Shown in pieces: positions 7,519-18,475 of a stretch of 64,000 nucleotides of DNA. The DNA lies in NCBI RefSeq assembly GCF_024124905.1, contig NZ_JAMXST010000002.1, forward strand, positions 620,001 through 684,000. Direction: 5' to 3'. A model generated the notes under the pieces. It searched no databases and was not told where the DNA came from. It saw nothing but the letters and a program-made list of their open reading frames with translations. Position 1 is the stretch's first letter. Every line of letters starts with the position of its first letter. A program made the translations under genes and the position numbers. This stretch comes from Cellulosimicrobium cellulans. Its GTDB lineage: Bacteria > Actinomycetota > Actinomycetes > Actinomycetales > Cellulomonadaceae.

Positions 7519-10500
7519 GTGCACCTCAAGACCCTGACGCTGCGCGGCTTCAAGTCGTTCGCGTCCGCGACGACGCTGAGCTTCGAGCCCGGGGTCACGT
7601 GCGTCGTCGGGCCGAACGGCTCGGGCAAGTCCAACGTCGTCGACGCGCTCGCGTGGGTCATGGGGGAGCAGGGCGCCAAGACGCTGCGCGGCGGCAAGAT
7701 GGAGGACGTCATCTTCGCCGGGACGTCCGGGCGGCCGCCGCTCGGGCGCGCCGAGGTCTCCCTGACGATCGACAACACCGACGGCGCGCTGCCGATCGAC
7801 TACACCGAGGTGACGATCTCCCGCACGCTGTTCCGCAGCGGTGGCTCCGAGTACGCGATCAACGGCGCCGCGTGCCGCCTCCTCGACATCCAGGACCTCC
7901 TCTCGGACTCCGGCCTCGGCCGGGAGATGCACGTGATCGTCGGGCAGGGACAGCTCGACGCGGTCCTGCGCGCGACCCCCGAGGACCGCCGCGGCTTCGT
8001 CGAGGAGGCCGCGGGCGTCCTCAAGCACCGCAAGCGCAAGGAGAAGGCGCTCCGCAAGCTCGACGCGATGCAGGCCAACCTCACCCGCCTCGCCGACCTC
8101 ACGACCGAGATCCGCCGCCAGCTCGGCCCGCTGGGACGCCAGGCCGAGATCGCCCGCAAGGCGGCGACGATCCAGGCGGACCTGCGCGACGCCAAGGCCC
8201 GCCTGCTCGCGGACGACCTCGCGCAGCTCACCGCGACCCTGGAGCAGGAGATCGCGGACGAGGCGGCGCTGCGCGCGCAGCAGGCGGAGGTCGAGCGGGC
8301 GCTCGCCACGGCCCGCGACGGGCTCGGCCGGCTCGAGCGCGAGGCCGCGGAGGCGGCGCCCGCGCTCGGTGCCGCGACCGACGTCTGGTTCCGGCTGTCG
8401 TCCCTGCGCGAGCGCCTGCGCGGCACGCAGACGCTCGCGGAGGAGCGGGTCCGCCTGCTCGGTCGCCCGGAGCCCGCCCAGCGGGGCCAGGACCCCGACG
8501 AGATCGAGGCCCAGGCGGAGCGCGTGCGCGCGACCGAGGCCGAGCTCGAGGCGGAGGTCGTCCGGGCGCGCGACGCGCTCGCGGCGGCCGTCGTGGACCG
8601 CGAGGACGCCGAGCGGTCGGCGGGCGAGGCCGAGCGCGCGGTCGCGACGCTGCTCCGCGGTGCCGCCGACCGGCGGGAGGGCCTCGCGCGCCTCGCGGGC
8701 CAGGTCGCCGCGCAGCGCACGCGGGTCGAGGCCGCGGAGGCGGAGATCGGGCGCCTCCGCGAGTCGCTGGCGGAGGCCGAGCACCGGGGCACCCAGGCGC
8801 GCACGGACTTCGCGGTGCTGGAGACCCAGGTGGTCGGCGCCGAGGAGGGCGAGGAAGGCCTCGACGCCGAGCACGAGGCCGCAGCGGACGAGGTCGAGCG
8901 GACGACGACGGTCGTGCGGGAGCTCGAGGACGAGGCCTCCGTGGCGGACCAGGAGCGTGCCACGTGGAGCGCGCGGATCGAGGCCCTGGAGCTGAGCCTG
9001 GACCGCAAGGACGGCGCCGGCGCGCTGCTCGCAGCCGACGGCGTCGGGGTGGTGGGGTCTCTCGCGGCGCTGCTCGGCGTCGAGGCCGGGTACGAGGACG
9101 CCGTGGCTGCGGCGCTCGGCCCCGCCGCGGACGCCGTCGCCGTCGAGTCGGTCGACGCCGCCGTCGACGCGCTGCGCTACCTGCGCACCGAGGACGCCGG
9201 ACGGGCGGGCCTGGTCGTGGCGGCCGACGGGGCGGACGGGAGCGTGCACGGCGACGTCGCCCTGCCGGACGGCGCGCGCTGGGTCGTCGACGTCGTGACG
9301 GCCGGCGGGGGCGTCGGCGGCGCCGTGCGCGCGCTGCTCTCCGACGTCGCGGTCGTCGAGGACCTCGCGGACGCGCGCGCCCTCGTGGCGCGGCACCCGG
9401 GCATCTCCGTCGTGACGCGCGGCGGCGATCTCCTCGCGACGACCCGCGCGTGGGGCGGGTCGGCCTCCGCTCCGAGCGTGCTGCACCTGCAGGCCGCCCT
9501 CGACGAGGCGCGCGCCGCCCACGACGACGCCGCGGCCCGGGGGGAGCGCGCGCGGTTCGCCCTCGTGGGCGCGCGCGACGCCGCGCAGGAGGCCCGAGCT
9601 CGGTACGACGACACCCTCGACCGGCTCAACGAGTCGGACGCCCAGCTCGCGGCCGTCGCGGAACAGCTCGGACACCTCGGCGCGACGGCGCGCTCGGCCG
9701 CGGCGGAGGCGGAGCGCGTGCGTACCTCGCTCGAGCGCGCGTCGCAGGGGCTCGACGACGCGCGCGAGGCGCTCGCGGACCTCGTCGACCGGCTCGACGT
9801 CGCGGAGGCGGCCCCGGAGCAGTCCGAGGAGGCGGTCGCCGACGCGACGACCGAGCGCGACCGTCTCCTCGCGCTCGCGTCGGCGGCGCGCACCACCGAG
9901 ACCGAGGCGCGTCTCGCGCTGCGGACCAGCGAGGAACGCGCGCGCGCCGTGGCCGGCCGGGCGCAGTCGCTCGCCCGGGCCGCCGCGGCGGAGCGCGAGG
10001 CGCGCGAGCGGGCCGCGCGGCGCGAGGCCGCCCGGGTGCGCCAGGCTGAGCGCGCGTCGGCCGTGCGCGACGGCGCGGCGCGCGCCCTCGGCGCGGTCGA
10101 CCGCTCCCTCGCCCGCGCGGGCGAGGAGCGCGCGGCCGCCGAGGCGGCGCGCGCGGAGCGCGACGCCGCCGTGACCGCTGCCCGGCGCGAGGTCGACGAC
10201 CTCGCCTCCCGCCTGCACGAGCTGACCGACGTCGCGCACCGCGACGAGGTGGCGCGCGCGCAGCAGCAGCTGCGCATCGAGCAGCTCCAGGCGCGCAGCG
10301 TCGACGAGCTCGGCCTCGACCCGGCGGTCCTCGTCGAGGAGCTCGGCCCGCACCGCGACGTCCCGGTCGCGTCGGACGACGACGAGCCGCGCACCGTGCC
10401 CTACGACCGCGCGGCCCAGGAGAAGCGGCTCCGGGCCGCCGAGCGGGACCTCGGTCGGCTCGGCAAGGTGAACCCGCTCGCGCTCGAGGAGTTCGCGGCG

Positions 10501-11076
10501 CTCGAGGAACGGCACAAGTTCCTCGCGGACCAGCTCGCCGACCTCAAGAAGTCGCGTGCCGACCTCCTGGAGATCGTCAAGGAGATCGACGAGCGCGTCG
10601 AGCGCGTGTTCGCCGACGCGTACCGCGACACCGCCGAGCAGTTCGAGCGGGTGTTCGCGCGCATGTTCCCCGGCGGCGAGGGACGGCTGGTACTCACGGA
10701 CCCGGACGACATGCTCACGACCGGGATCGAGGTCGAGGCGCGGCCGGCGGGCAAGAAGGTCAAGCGGCTCTCGCTCCTGTCCGGGGGCGAGCGCTCGCTC
10801 ACCGCGGTCGCGCTGCTCGTCGCGATCTTCAAGGCCCGGCCCTCGCCGTTCTACGTCATGGACGAGGTCGAGGCCGCGCTGGACGACGTCAACCTCGGCC
10901 GGCTCCTCGAGATCTTCCGGGAGCTCCAGGAGGACTCGCAGCTCATCGTCATCACGCACCAGAAGCGCACGATGGAGATCGCCGACGCCCTCTACGGGGT
11001 GACGATGCGCGGCGACGGCGTGACGACCGTCATCAGCCAGCGGATGAACGAGACGCGCGAGGAGGTCCCCGTGTGA
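7519..11076 (+). CDS. smc: Chromosome segregation ATPase SMC
   Basis: DNA-looping ATPase that with ScpA/ScpB compacts and segregates chromosomes. The 1185 residues are standard. Domain order is N-terminal head with Walker A GPNGSGKSN at 31-39, a long coiled coil (about 165-480) rich in Ala, Glu and Arg, the hinge (about 490-620), a returning coiled coil, and the C-terminal head with signature LSLLSGGERSLTAVALL near 1087 and Walker B YVMDEVEAALDD near 1113. The long coils create large spurious antisense frames. In many actinobacteria smc follows rnc-mutM; here it follows ndk. Confidence 0.97.
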   Translation: MHLKTLTLRGFKSFASATTLSFEPGVTCVVGPNGSGKSNVVDALAWVMGEQGAKTLRGGKMEDVIFAGTSGRPPLGRAEVSLTIDNTDGALPIDYTEVTISRTLFRSGGSEYAINGAACRLLDIQDLLSDSGLGREMHVIVGQGQLDAVLRATPEDRRGFVEEAAGVLKHRKRKEKALRKLDAMQANLTRLADLTTEIRRQLGPLGRQAEIARKAATIQADLRDAKARLLADDLAQLTATLEQEIADEAALRAQQAEVERALATARDGLGRLEREAAEAAPALGAATDVWFRLSSLRERLRGTQTLAEERVRLLGRPEPAQRGQDPDEIEAQAERVRATEAELEAEVVRARDALAAAVVDREDAERSAGEAERAVATLLRGAADRREGLARLAGQVAAQRTRVEAAEAEIGRLRESLAEAEHRGTQARTDFAVLETQVVGAEEGEEGLDAEHEAAADEVERTTTVVRELEDEASVADQERATWSARIEALELSLDRKDGAGALLAADGVGVVGSLAALLGVEAGYEDAVAAALGPAADAVAVESVDAAVDALRYLRTEDAGRAGLVVAADGADGSVHGDVALPDGARWVVDVVTAGGGVGGAVRALLSDVAVVEDLADARALVARHPGISVVTRGGDLLATTRAWGGSASAPSVLHLQAALDEARAAHDDAAARGERARFALVGARDAAQEARARYDDTLDRLNESDAQLAAVAEQLGHLGATARSAAAEAERVRTSLERASQGLDDAREALADLVDRLDVAEAAPEQSEEAVADATTERDRLLALASAARTTETEARLALRTSEERARAVAGRAQSLARAAAAEREARERAARREAARVRQAERASAVRDGAARALGAVDRSLARAGEERAAAEAARAERDAAVTAARREVDDLASRLHELTDVAHRDEVARAQQQLRIEQLQARSVDELGLDPAVLVEELGPHRDVPVASDDDEPRTVPYDRAAQEKRLRAAERDLGRLGKVNPLALEEFAALEERHKFLADQLADLKKSRADLLEIVKEIDERVERVFADAYRDTAEQFERVFARMFPGGEGRLVLTDPDDMLTTGIEVEARPAGKKVKRLSLLSGGERSLTAVALLVAIFKARPSPFYVMDEVEAALDDVNLGRLLEIFRELQEDSQLIVITHQKRTMEIADALYGVTMRGDGVTTVISQRMNETREEVPV

Positions 11077-11213
11077 GCGGGCTCACGCCGCCGCACGGCA
11101 CGTGCGCGACCTGGGCGGACGCTGGGGAAACGTTGGAATTCCGGGCCTTGTGAAGATGTGGTGCCGATCGGACGGCACGGCGTGGCACGGGTCGCGCCGC
11201 GTGCGTCGACCCG

Positions 11214-11219
11214 GATACT
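11214..11219 (+). promoter_or_regulatory. Candidate -10 box for the small protein gene
   Basis: GATACT lies 7 nt before the ATG at 11227, the same leaderless geometry seen elsewhere in the window. Confidence 0.4.
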
Positions 11220-11226
11220 GGACCTC

Positions 11227-11607
11227 ATGGTCTGGATGTTCGTGTGGCTGGGGCTCACGCTCGGCGTCGCCGCCGTCGTGTTCCTGTTCGCGAGCGTCGT
11301 CGCGCGCTCGGAGGCCCAGGCCACGGGCGCGGCGGGGGACCGGTCCGGTGAGCAGGGGATGCGCGCGTTCTGGCGCGACTTCCGCTCGGGGCTGCGTCGG
11401 CGGCGTCGCCGCGGGAACCTGGACGCCCACCACGTCGGGACCGTGCGCATGCCTCGGCCGGTCGACACGAGCATCGACGACTTCTTCACCGCGACCGAGG
11501 TGACGTCGAACGCGTACGTCGACGCGGAGGAGCTCACCGACGTCCTGCACCGCGCGCGGGAGCGCGTGCGGCCGCTGCACACGGGAGAGCGTCCCCCTCA
11601 GGCGTGA
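11227..11607 (+). CDS. Small membrane-anchored protein of unknown function
   Basis: I do not recognise a family. The 126-residue product starts MVWMFVWLGLTLG and has one N-terminal transmembrane helix (about 2-25). A strongly basic patch, RSGLRRRRRRG, follows near residue 54-64, and a mixed acidic and polar C-terminal half contains SIDDFFTATE. The arrangement predicts an N-out or signal-anchor protein with a cytoplasmic basic segment. It lies between smc and ftsY. ATG 11227 is preferred over an upstream GTG (11158) because of the -10 box directly before it and the hydrophobic start. Confidence 0.65.
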   Translation: MVWMFVWLGLTLGVAAVVFLFASVVARSEAQATGAAGDRSGEQGMRAFWRDFRSGLRRRRRRGNLDAHHVGTVRMPRPVDTSIDDFFTATEVTSNAYVDAEELTDVLHRARERVRPLHTGERPPQA

Positions 11608-11670
11608 CCACCGCGGGACCACGGGCGTGACCGCCGCGTGGCCTCCGCCCTCGTCTGAGAGACTTCCGGG

Positions 11671-12843
11671 GTGAACGACCTCCTCCCGCTCTGGATCGTC
11701 CTCGGCGTCCTGCTCCTCGTCGGCCTCGTCACCTTCGGGACCGTGTCGGTCCGTCGGCGTCGCCGCGACGTCGTCGAGCCCCCGCCCACCGCACCCGCCG
11801 AGCCGCCGGCGACCCGCGAGCCCGTGACGGCGCCCCCGGGCGCCGAGGTGCAGGCCCCGCCCGTGGAGGAGGCGCCTCCCGCGCCGACGGTCGAGCGGCC
11901 GGAGCCCGTCGGCGGTCGCCTCGTCCGGCTCCGTGAGCGCCTCGCGCGCTCCGGCTCGCCGCTCGGCGCCCGGCTCCTCTCCGTGCTCTCGCGCGACCAC
12001 CTCGCGGAGGACGACTGGGACGAGCTCGAGGAGACGCTCCTGCTCGCGGACGTGGGCGCCGGTCCTGCCGGCGAGCTCATCGACGCGCTGCGCACCAAGG
12101 TCCGCGTCCTCGGCGTCCGGGACGCCGCGAGCGTGCGCGACCTGCTCCGCACGGAGCTCGTCGCGCTCGTCGACCCGTCGCTCGACCGGTCGCTCGCGAC
12201 GTCGCCCCACGCCGGCGAGGACGGGAACCCGGTGCCGGCCGTGGTGCTCGTCGTCGGCGTGAACGGCACGGGGAAGACGACGACGGTCGGCAAGCTCGCG
12301 CGCGTGCTCGTCGCGGAGGACCGCAGCGTCGTGCTCGGCGCGGCGGACACGTTCCGGGCCGCGGCGGCGGACCAGCTCGAGACCTGGGGCTCGCGCGTCG
12401 GCGTCCCGACCGTGCGCTCGGACCGCGACGGCGCCGACCCCGCCGCCGTGGCGTTCGACGCCGTGCGCCGGGGCCGCGCCGAGGGCGTGGACGTCGTGCT
12501 CGTCGACACCGCCGGCCGGCTCCAGAACAAGCAGGGCCTCATGGACGAGCTGGGCAAGATCCGGCGCGTCATCACCAAGGAGGCGCCGCTCTCCGAGGTC
12601 CTCCTCGTCCTCGACGCGACCACGGGGCAGAACGGTCTCAACCAGGCGCGCGTGTTCGGCGAGGTCGCCGGTGTGACGGGCATCGTCCTGACGAAGCTCG
12701 ACGGGACGGCACGAGGAGGCATCGTCGTCGCGGTGCAGCGCGAGCTGGGCGTCCCCGTGAAGCTCGTCGGGCTGGGGGAGGGGCCCGACGACCTCGCCCC
12801 GTTCGACCCGGAGCAGTTCGTCGACGGGCTCCTCGGCGACTGA
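11671..12843 (+). CDS. ftsY: Signal recognition particle receptor FtsY
   Basis: Membrane-bound SRP GTPase that docks Ffh-ribosome complexes at the translocon. The 390 residues begin with a transmembrane helix (about 4-24), typical of actinobacterial FtsY, and a Pro/Glu-rich linker (about 30-80). The NG domain follows: G1 GVNGTGKTTT at about 196, ADTFRAAAADQL, DTAGRLQNK and TKLDGTARGG. The C-terminal DLAPFDPEQFVDGLLG is family-typical. The GTG start follows GAGACT by 6 nt, possibly another leaderless promoter. Its partner ffh lies 4 kb downstream. Confidence 0.96.
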   Translation: MNDLLPLWIVLGVLLLVGLVTFGTVSVRRRRRDVVEPPPTAPAEPPATREPVTAPPGAEVQAPPVEEAPPAPTVERPEPVGGRLVRLRERLARSGSPLGARLLSVLSRDHLAEDDWDELEETLLLADVGAGPAGELIDALRTKVRVLGVRDAASVRDLLRTELVALVDPSLDRSLATSPHAGEDGNPVPAVVLVVGVNGTGKTTTVGKLARVLVAEDRSVVLGAADTFRAAAADQLETWGSRVGVPTVRSDRDGADPAAVAFDAVRRGRAEGVDVVLVDTAGRLQNKQGLMDELGKIRRVITKEAPLSEVLLVLDATTGQNGLNQARVFGEVAGVTGIVLTKLDGTARGGIVVAVQRELGVPVKLVGLGEGPDDLAPFDPEQFVDGLLGD

Positions 12844-12872
12844 CGGGCGACGTCCACGGGTCACGGTCGTGT

Positions 12873-12893
12873 CACGCTCCGATCACGAGCGTG
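12873..12893 (+). terminator. Hairpin after ftsY
   Basis: CACGCTC, 7-nt loop, GAGCGTG, 29 nt after the ftsY stop. The stem is only 7 bp and lacks a T-run, so it is a weak terminator candidate. Confidence 0.4.
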
Positions 12894-14717
<1,824 letters not shown>

Positions 14718-14733
14718 GGCGACGGGCCATCGG

Positions 14734-16596
14734 ATGACCGACCACGCCGACACCCCGACCACGGGCGGGGTCGCAGGGGGATCGGCGGGGCGCCTCGGGC
14801 AGCAGCCGGGCGAGCACGACGCGGAGGTCCCGCACCCCGACGGGGTGCGGGACCTCCGCGCGCGGATGCTCGACGTCGCGCGGTCCAGGAGCGGCCCCGG
14901 CCGGGGCGGGGTCGCGCGCCGGGCCGCCGTCGTCGACCTCGTGACCTCGTCCCTGCAGGGCCTGTGGCGCGAGGCGACCGACGGCGTCGCGCCGGACGGC
15001 ATCGCGCTCGCCGCGGTGGGCAGCCTGGGCCGGGGCGACATGGGGCCGGCGAGCGACCTCGACCTCGTCCTGGTCCACGACGGGCGCAGCCACACGGCGG
15101 ACGACGTCGCCCGCGTCGCCGAGCGCCTGTGGTACCCGCTCTGGGACGCCGGGGTCGACCTCGACCACTCCGTGCGCTCGCTCTCGCAGTGCCGCCAGGT
15201 GGCGTCCAAGGACGTGCCCGCGGCCGTCGGCTGGCTCGACGTGCGTGCCGTGGCCGGCGACGCGGTCGTCGTGCACCGGGCGTCGTCCGCCGTCCTCACC
15301 GACTGGCGCTCCGCGTCGCGCCGCCGCCTGCCCGACCTGCTCGCGTCCACGCGCGAGCGCGCCGAGCGGTCCGGCGAGCTGGCCTACCTCATCGAGCCCG
15401 ACCTCAAGGAGTCGCGCGGGGGCATCCGGGACGCCGTCGTGCTCTCGGCACTGGCCGCGACGTGGCTCACGGACCGCCCTCACGGGTCGGTCGACCGCGC
15501 GCACGCGCACCTGCTCGACGTACGGGACACCCTGCAGGTCGTCACGGGGCGGCACACGAGCCGGCTCCTGCTGGCCGACCTCGACGAGGTCGCCGCGCTG
15601 TCCGGTTTCGACGACCCCGACGAGCTGCTCGCGAGCCTCGCGGCGGCGGGCCGTGAGGTCTCCTACGCGCTCGACACGACGGTCCGGCGCGCCCGCCAGG
15701 CGCTCCAGCGGCCGTCGGTCACGCGGCGTCCGGTGCTCGTCCGGGGCCGTCGGACGGCACCCCGCCTGCGGTCCGTCGGCGACGGGCTCGTCGAGCACGA
15801 CGGCGAGCTCGTGCTCGCCGTGGACGCCCACCCCGCGTCCGACCCGCTCCTGTCCCTGCGCGCCGCCGCCACCGCCGCGCGGACGGGCCTCACGCTCTCG
15901 CCGGTCTCCGTCGCGAGCCTCGCCCAGTGCCCGCCCCTGCCCGAGCCGTGGCCGCGTGCCGCGCGCGCCGCGTTCCTCTCCCTCCTCGGGTCGGGGCAGG
16001 CCCAGGTGGCCGTGTGGGAGGCGCTCGACCTAGCCGGGGTCGTGACCACGTGGATCCCCGAGTGGGCGGGCGTGCGGAACCGCCCGCAGCGCGCCGCCGT
16101 GCACCGGCACACCGTCGACCGGCACCTCGTGGAGGTCGTCGCGCGTGCCGCGCGCGTCCGCAAGGACGTCGAGCGGCCGGAGCTGCTCCTGCTGTCCGCG
16201 GTGCTGCACGACATCGGCAAGCGCGCGGGCGCCGTCGACCACTCGGTCGAGGGCGCGCGCCTCGTGCCCGCGATCCTCGGCCGGATGGGGTTCGAGCCGG
16301 ACGTCGTGTCCGACGTCGAGCGGCTCGTGCGCCACCACCTGACGCTGTCCCGCCTCGCCGTGAGCGAGGACCCCGACGACCCGGCGACGGTGGCCGAGCT
16401 CGCCGCCGCCGTCGACCACCGCGCCGACCTGCTCGAGGTGCTGCGGGCGCTCACCGAGGCCGACGCGTCCTCGCTCGGCCCGAGCGCGTGGACCGCCTGG
16501 CGTGCTCGCCTCGTCGACGACCTCGTGGGGGAGACGCTCCGGGTGCTGCGGGCTGCGCCGAGAGACGTGCCGGGAGAACCGGACGCCGCCGGGTAG
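14734..16596 (+). CDS. glnD: PII nucleotidyltransferase GlnD lacking ACT domains
   Basis: Attaches and removes a nucleotide on PII Tyr51 according to nitrogen status. The nucleotidyltransferase domain shows [20 protein letters not shown] from about residue 95. It is followed by the helical KESRGGIRD segment and an HD hydrolase domain with [11 protein letters not shown] and LHDIGKRAG (His492). The protein stops at 620 residues, shortly after the HD domain; usual GlnD is about 800-900 with one or two glutamine-sensing ACT domains, none of which is present. ATG 14734 is used, but a start at GTG 14845 or ATG 14866 is possible because homology-like sequence begins near DLRARML. Confidence 0.85.
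   Translation: MTDHADTPTTGGVAGGSAGRLGQQPGEHDAEVPHPDGVRDLRARMLDVARSRSGPGRGGVARRAAVVDLVTSSLQGLWREATDGVAPDGIALAAVGSLGRGDMGPASDLDLVLVHDGRSHTADDVARVAERLWYPLWDAGVDLDHSVRSLSQCRQVASKDVPAAVGWLDVRAVAGDAVVVHRASSAVLTDWRSASRRRLPDLLASTRERAERSGELAYLIEPDLKESRGGIRDAVVLSALAATWLTDRPHGSVDRAHAHLLDVRDTLQVVTGRHTSRLLLADLDEVAALSGFDDPDELLASLAAAGREVSYALDTTVRRARQALQRPSVTRRPVLVRGRRTAPRLRSVGDGLVEHDGELVLAVDAHPASDPLLSLRAAATAARTGLTLSPVSVASLAQCPPLPEPWPRAARAAFLSLLGSGQAQVAVWEALDLAGVVTTWIPEWAGVRNRPQRAAVHRHTVDRHLVEVVARAARVRKDVERPELLLLSAVLHDIGKRAGAVDHSVEGARLVPAILGRMGFEPDVVSDVERLVRHHLTLSRLAVSEDPDDPATVAELAAAVDHRADLLEVLRALTEADASSLGPSAWTAWRARLVDDLVGETLRVLRAAPRDVPGEPDAAG
14821..14859 (+). repeat. Perfect 18-bp inverted repeat in the 5' end of glnD
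   Basis: GCGGAGGTCCCGCACCCC at 14821-14838 is followed by GAC and its exact reverse complement at 14842-14859. As RNA this is an 18-bp GC hairpin with a 3-nt loop, as strong as any intergenic terminator in the window. It lies 104 nt after the glnB stop and inside the annotated glnD N-terminus, so it may attenuate glnD or mark the true 5' leader. Confidence 0.8.
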
Positions 16597-16599
16597 GCT
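16594..16599 (+). promoter_or_regulatory. Candidate -10 box of ffh promoter
   Basis: TAGGCT overlaps the glnD stop codon and lies 109 nt before the ffh GTG, so unlike the leaderless cases it would give a leader of about 100 nt. Confidence 0.4.
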
Positions 16600-16708
16600 G
16601 GTCCCTCGCGGACGGCGCGTCCTCTGCCAGCCCGCGCCCGACCTCGGGCGACGGCGGGCGGGAGCGCCGACGCGGACGAGACTTCCGACGACTGGTGAGG
16701 ATGACGCG

Positions 16709-18319
16709 GTGTTCAACACGCTGTCGGACCGACTGACTTCGACCTTCAAGAACCTGCGTGCGAAGGGCCGGCTGTCCGAGGCGGACATCGACGCGACGAT
16801 CCGGGAGATCCGGCGCGCGCTGCTCGACGCCGACGTGGCGGTCCCCGTCGTGCGCGAGTTCAGCGCGACCGTGCGCGAGCGCGCGCTCTCGGCCGAGGTC
16901 TCGGGCGCGCTCAACCCGGCGCAGCAGGTCGTCAAGATCGTCAACGAGGAGCTCGTCGGCATCCTCGGCGGCGAGAGCCGCGGGCTGCGCTTCTCCAAGA
17001 CGCCTCCGACCGTCATCATGCTCGCGGGCCTCCAGGGTGCGGGAAAGACGACCCTGGCCGGGAAGCTGGCCCTGCACCTGCGCGAGCAGGGGCACACCCC
17101 GCTCCTCGTCGCCGCGGACCTCCAGCGCCCGAACGCGGTCACCCAGCTCACCGTCGTCGCGGAGCGCGCCGGGGTCCCGGTGTTCGCCCCGCACCCGGGC
17201 AACCAGAGCGGGGTGGAGGTCGACGACGTCATCGGCGACCCCGTCGCCGTCGCGCGCGAGGGCGTCGAGACGGCCCGCCAGCGTCAGCACGACGTCGTCA
17301 TCGTCGACACCGCAGGCCGCCTCGGCCTGGACGCGGTCCTCATGCAGCAGGCGTCGGACATCCGCGACGCCGTGCAGCCCGACGAGGTCCTGTTCGTCAT
17401 CGACGCGATGATCGGTCAGGACGCCGTCGCGACCGCGAAGGCGTTCGAGGAGGGCGTCGACTTCACGGGCGTCGTGCTCACCAAGCTCGACGGCGACGCG
17501 CGCGGCGGTGCCGCGCTGTCCGTGCGAGGCGTCACCGGGCGCCCGATCCTCTTCGCCTCGACGGGCGAGAAGCTCACCGACTTCGAGGCGTTCCACCCGG
17601 ACCGCATGGCGTCGCGCATCCTCGACATGGGCGACGTCCTCACGCTCATCGAGCAGGCCGAGAAGGCGTTCGACGCCGAGCAGGCCGCGAAGATGGCGGA
17701 GAAGGTCGCCACGGGGCAGGACTTCACGCTCGCGGACTTCCTGGTGCAGATGCAGCAGATGAAGAACATGGGCTCGATGAAGAAGATGCTCGGGATGCTC
17801 CCGGGCATGGGCCAGATGCGCGAGGCGCTCGACAACTTCGACGAGCGCGAGGTCGACCGCATCGAGGCGATCATCCGCTCGATGACCCCCGCGGAGCGCG
17901 ACAACCCGAAGATCATCAACGGGTCGCGCCGCGCGCGCATCGCGCGCGGGTCCGGCGTGACGACCAGCGACGTCAACCAGCTCCTCGAGCGGTTCGCCGG
18001 GGCGCAGAAGATGATGCGGCAGATGAGCCGGGGCGGCGGCATGCCGGGGATGCCCGGCATGGGCAACCTGCCGGGCATGGGCGGCAAGAAGGCGCGCGGG
18101 CGCCAGGCGCCGCAGCGCAAGGTCAAGGGTAAGTCGGGCAACCCGGCGAAGCGCGCCGCGCAGGAGCGCGCGGCCGCCGCCCGCGCGGCGGGGGAGACCC
18201 CCGGACCGTCCGCGCCCGCCGGGTCGGCGTTCGGCGTCGGCAGCCCCGCCGAGCCGGCCCGGACGACGCCCGACGACCTCCAGCTCCCGCCCGGGTTCGA
18301 GAAGCTGCTCGGCCGCTGA
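16709..18319 (+). CDS. ffh: Signal recognition particle protein Ffh
   Basis: GTPase and 4.5S RNA-binding component of SRP, recognising signal sequences on nascent chains. The 536 residues show the N domain (MFNTLSDRLTSTFKNL) and the G domain with GLQGAGKTTLAGKLA near 108, DTAGRLGLD and TKLDGDARGG. The Met-rich M domain (about 335-450) contains MKKMLGMLPGMGQM and SRRARIARGSG. The C-terminal tail is long, with MPGMPGMGNLPGMGGKK and an Ala/Pro-rich end, typical of actinobacteria. GTG 16709 follows GTGAGGATGAC; the upstream in-frame extension has no SRP-like sequence and overlaps glnD. Confidence 0.96.
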   Translation: MFNTLSDRLTSTFKNLRAKGRLSEADIDATIREIRRALLDADVAVPVVREFSATVRERALSAEVSGALNPAQQVVKIVNEELVGILGGESRGLRFSKTPPTVIMLAGLQGAGKTTLAGKLALHLREQGHTPLLVAADLQRPNAVTQLTVVAERAGVPVFAPHPGNQSGVEVDDVIGDPVAVAREGVETARQRQHDVVIVDTAGRLGLDAVLMQQASDIRDAVQPDEVLFVIDAMIGQDAVATAKAFEEGVDFTGVVLTKLDGDARGGAALSVRGVTGRPILFASTGEKLTDFEAFHPDRMASRILDMGDVLTLIEQAEKAFDAEQAAKMAEKVATGQDFTLADFLVQMQQMKNMGSMKKMLGMLPGMGQMREALDNFDEREVDRIEAIIRSMTPAERDNPKIINGSRRARIARGSGVTTSDVNQLLERFAGAQKMMRQMSRGGGMPGMPGMGNLPGMGGKKARGRQAPQRKVKGKSGNPAKRAAQERAAAARAAGETPGPSAPAGSAFGVGSPAEPARTTPDDLQLPPGFEKLLGR

Positions 18320-18367
18320 CCGACCACCGCCCTCGGGCGCCGCGTCGTGCCCCGGGTGCGTCCCGCA

Positions 18368-18388
18368 GCCGCCTGGTCGCCAGGTGGC
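18368..18388 (+). terminator. Hairpin after ffh
   Basis: GCCGCCTGG, TCG loop, CCAGGTGGC, a 9-bp stem with one wobble pair. It ends directly before a TAGGTT box at 18391, so it may terminate ffh just upstream of the next promoter. Confidence 0.5.
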
Positions 18389-18390
18389 GC

Positions 18391-18396
18391 TAGGTT
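18391..18396 (+). promoter_or_regulatory. Candidate -10 box of amidohydrolase promoter
   Basis: TAGGTT lies 79 nt before the ATG at 18476. It implies a leader of about 70 nt that carries a CAGGAG ribosome site at 18464. Confidence 0.4.
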
Positions 18397-18475
18397 ATGT
18401 CCGTGGCACCCTCCGATGCCGCCCCGTGCCCGCGAACCGGGCCGACCGTCCTGACCGTCCTCACCCAGGAGCCGC

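Noticed and set aside
6448-10959. Reverse-strand open frame of 1503 codons opposite smc
   Set aside because: A shadow of the smc coiled-coil codons; low-complexity composition and no start signals.
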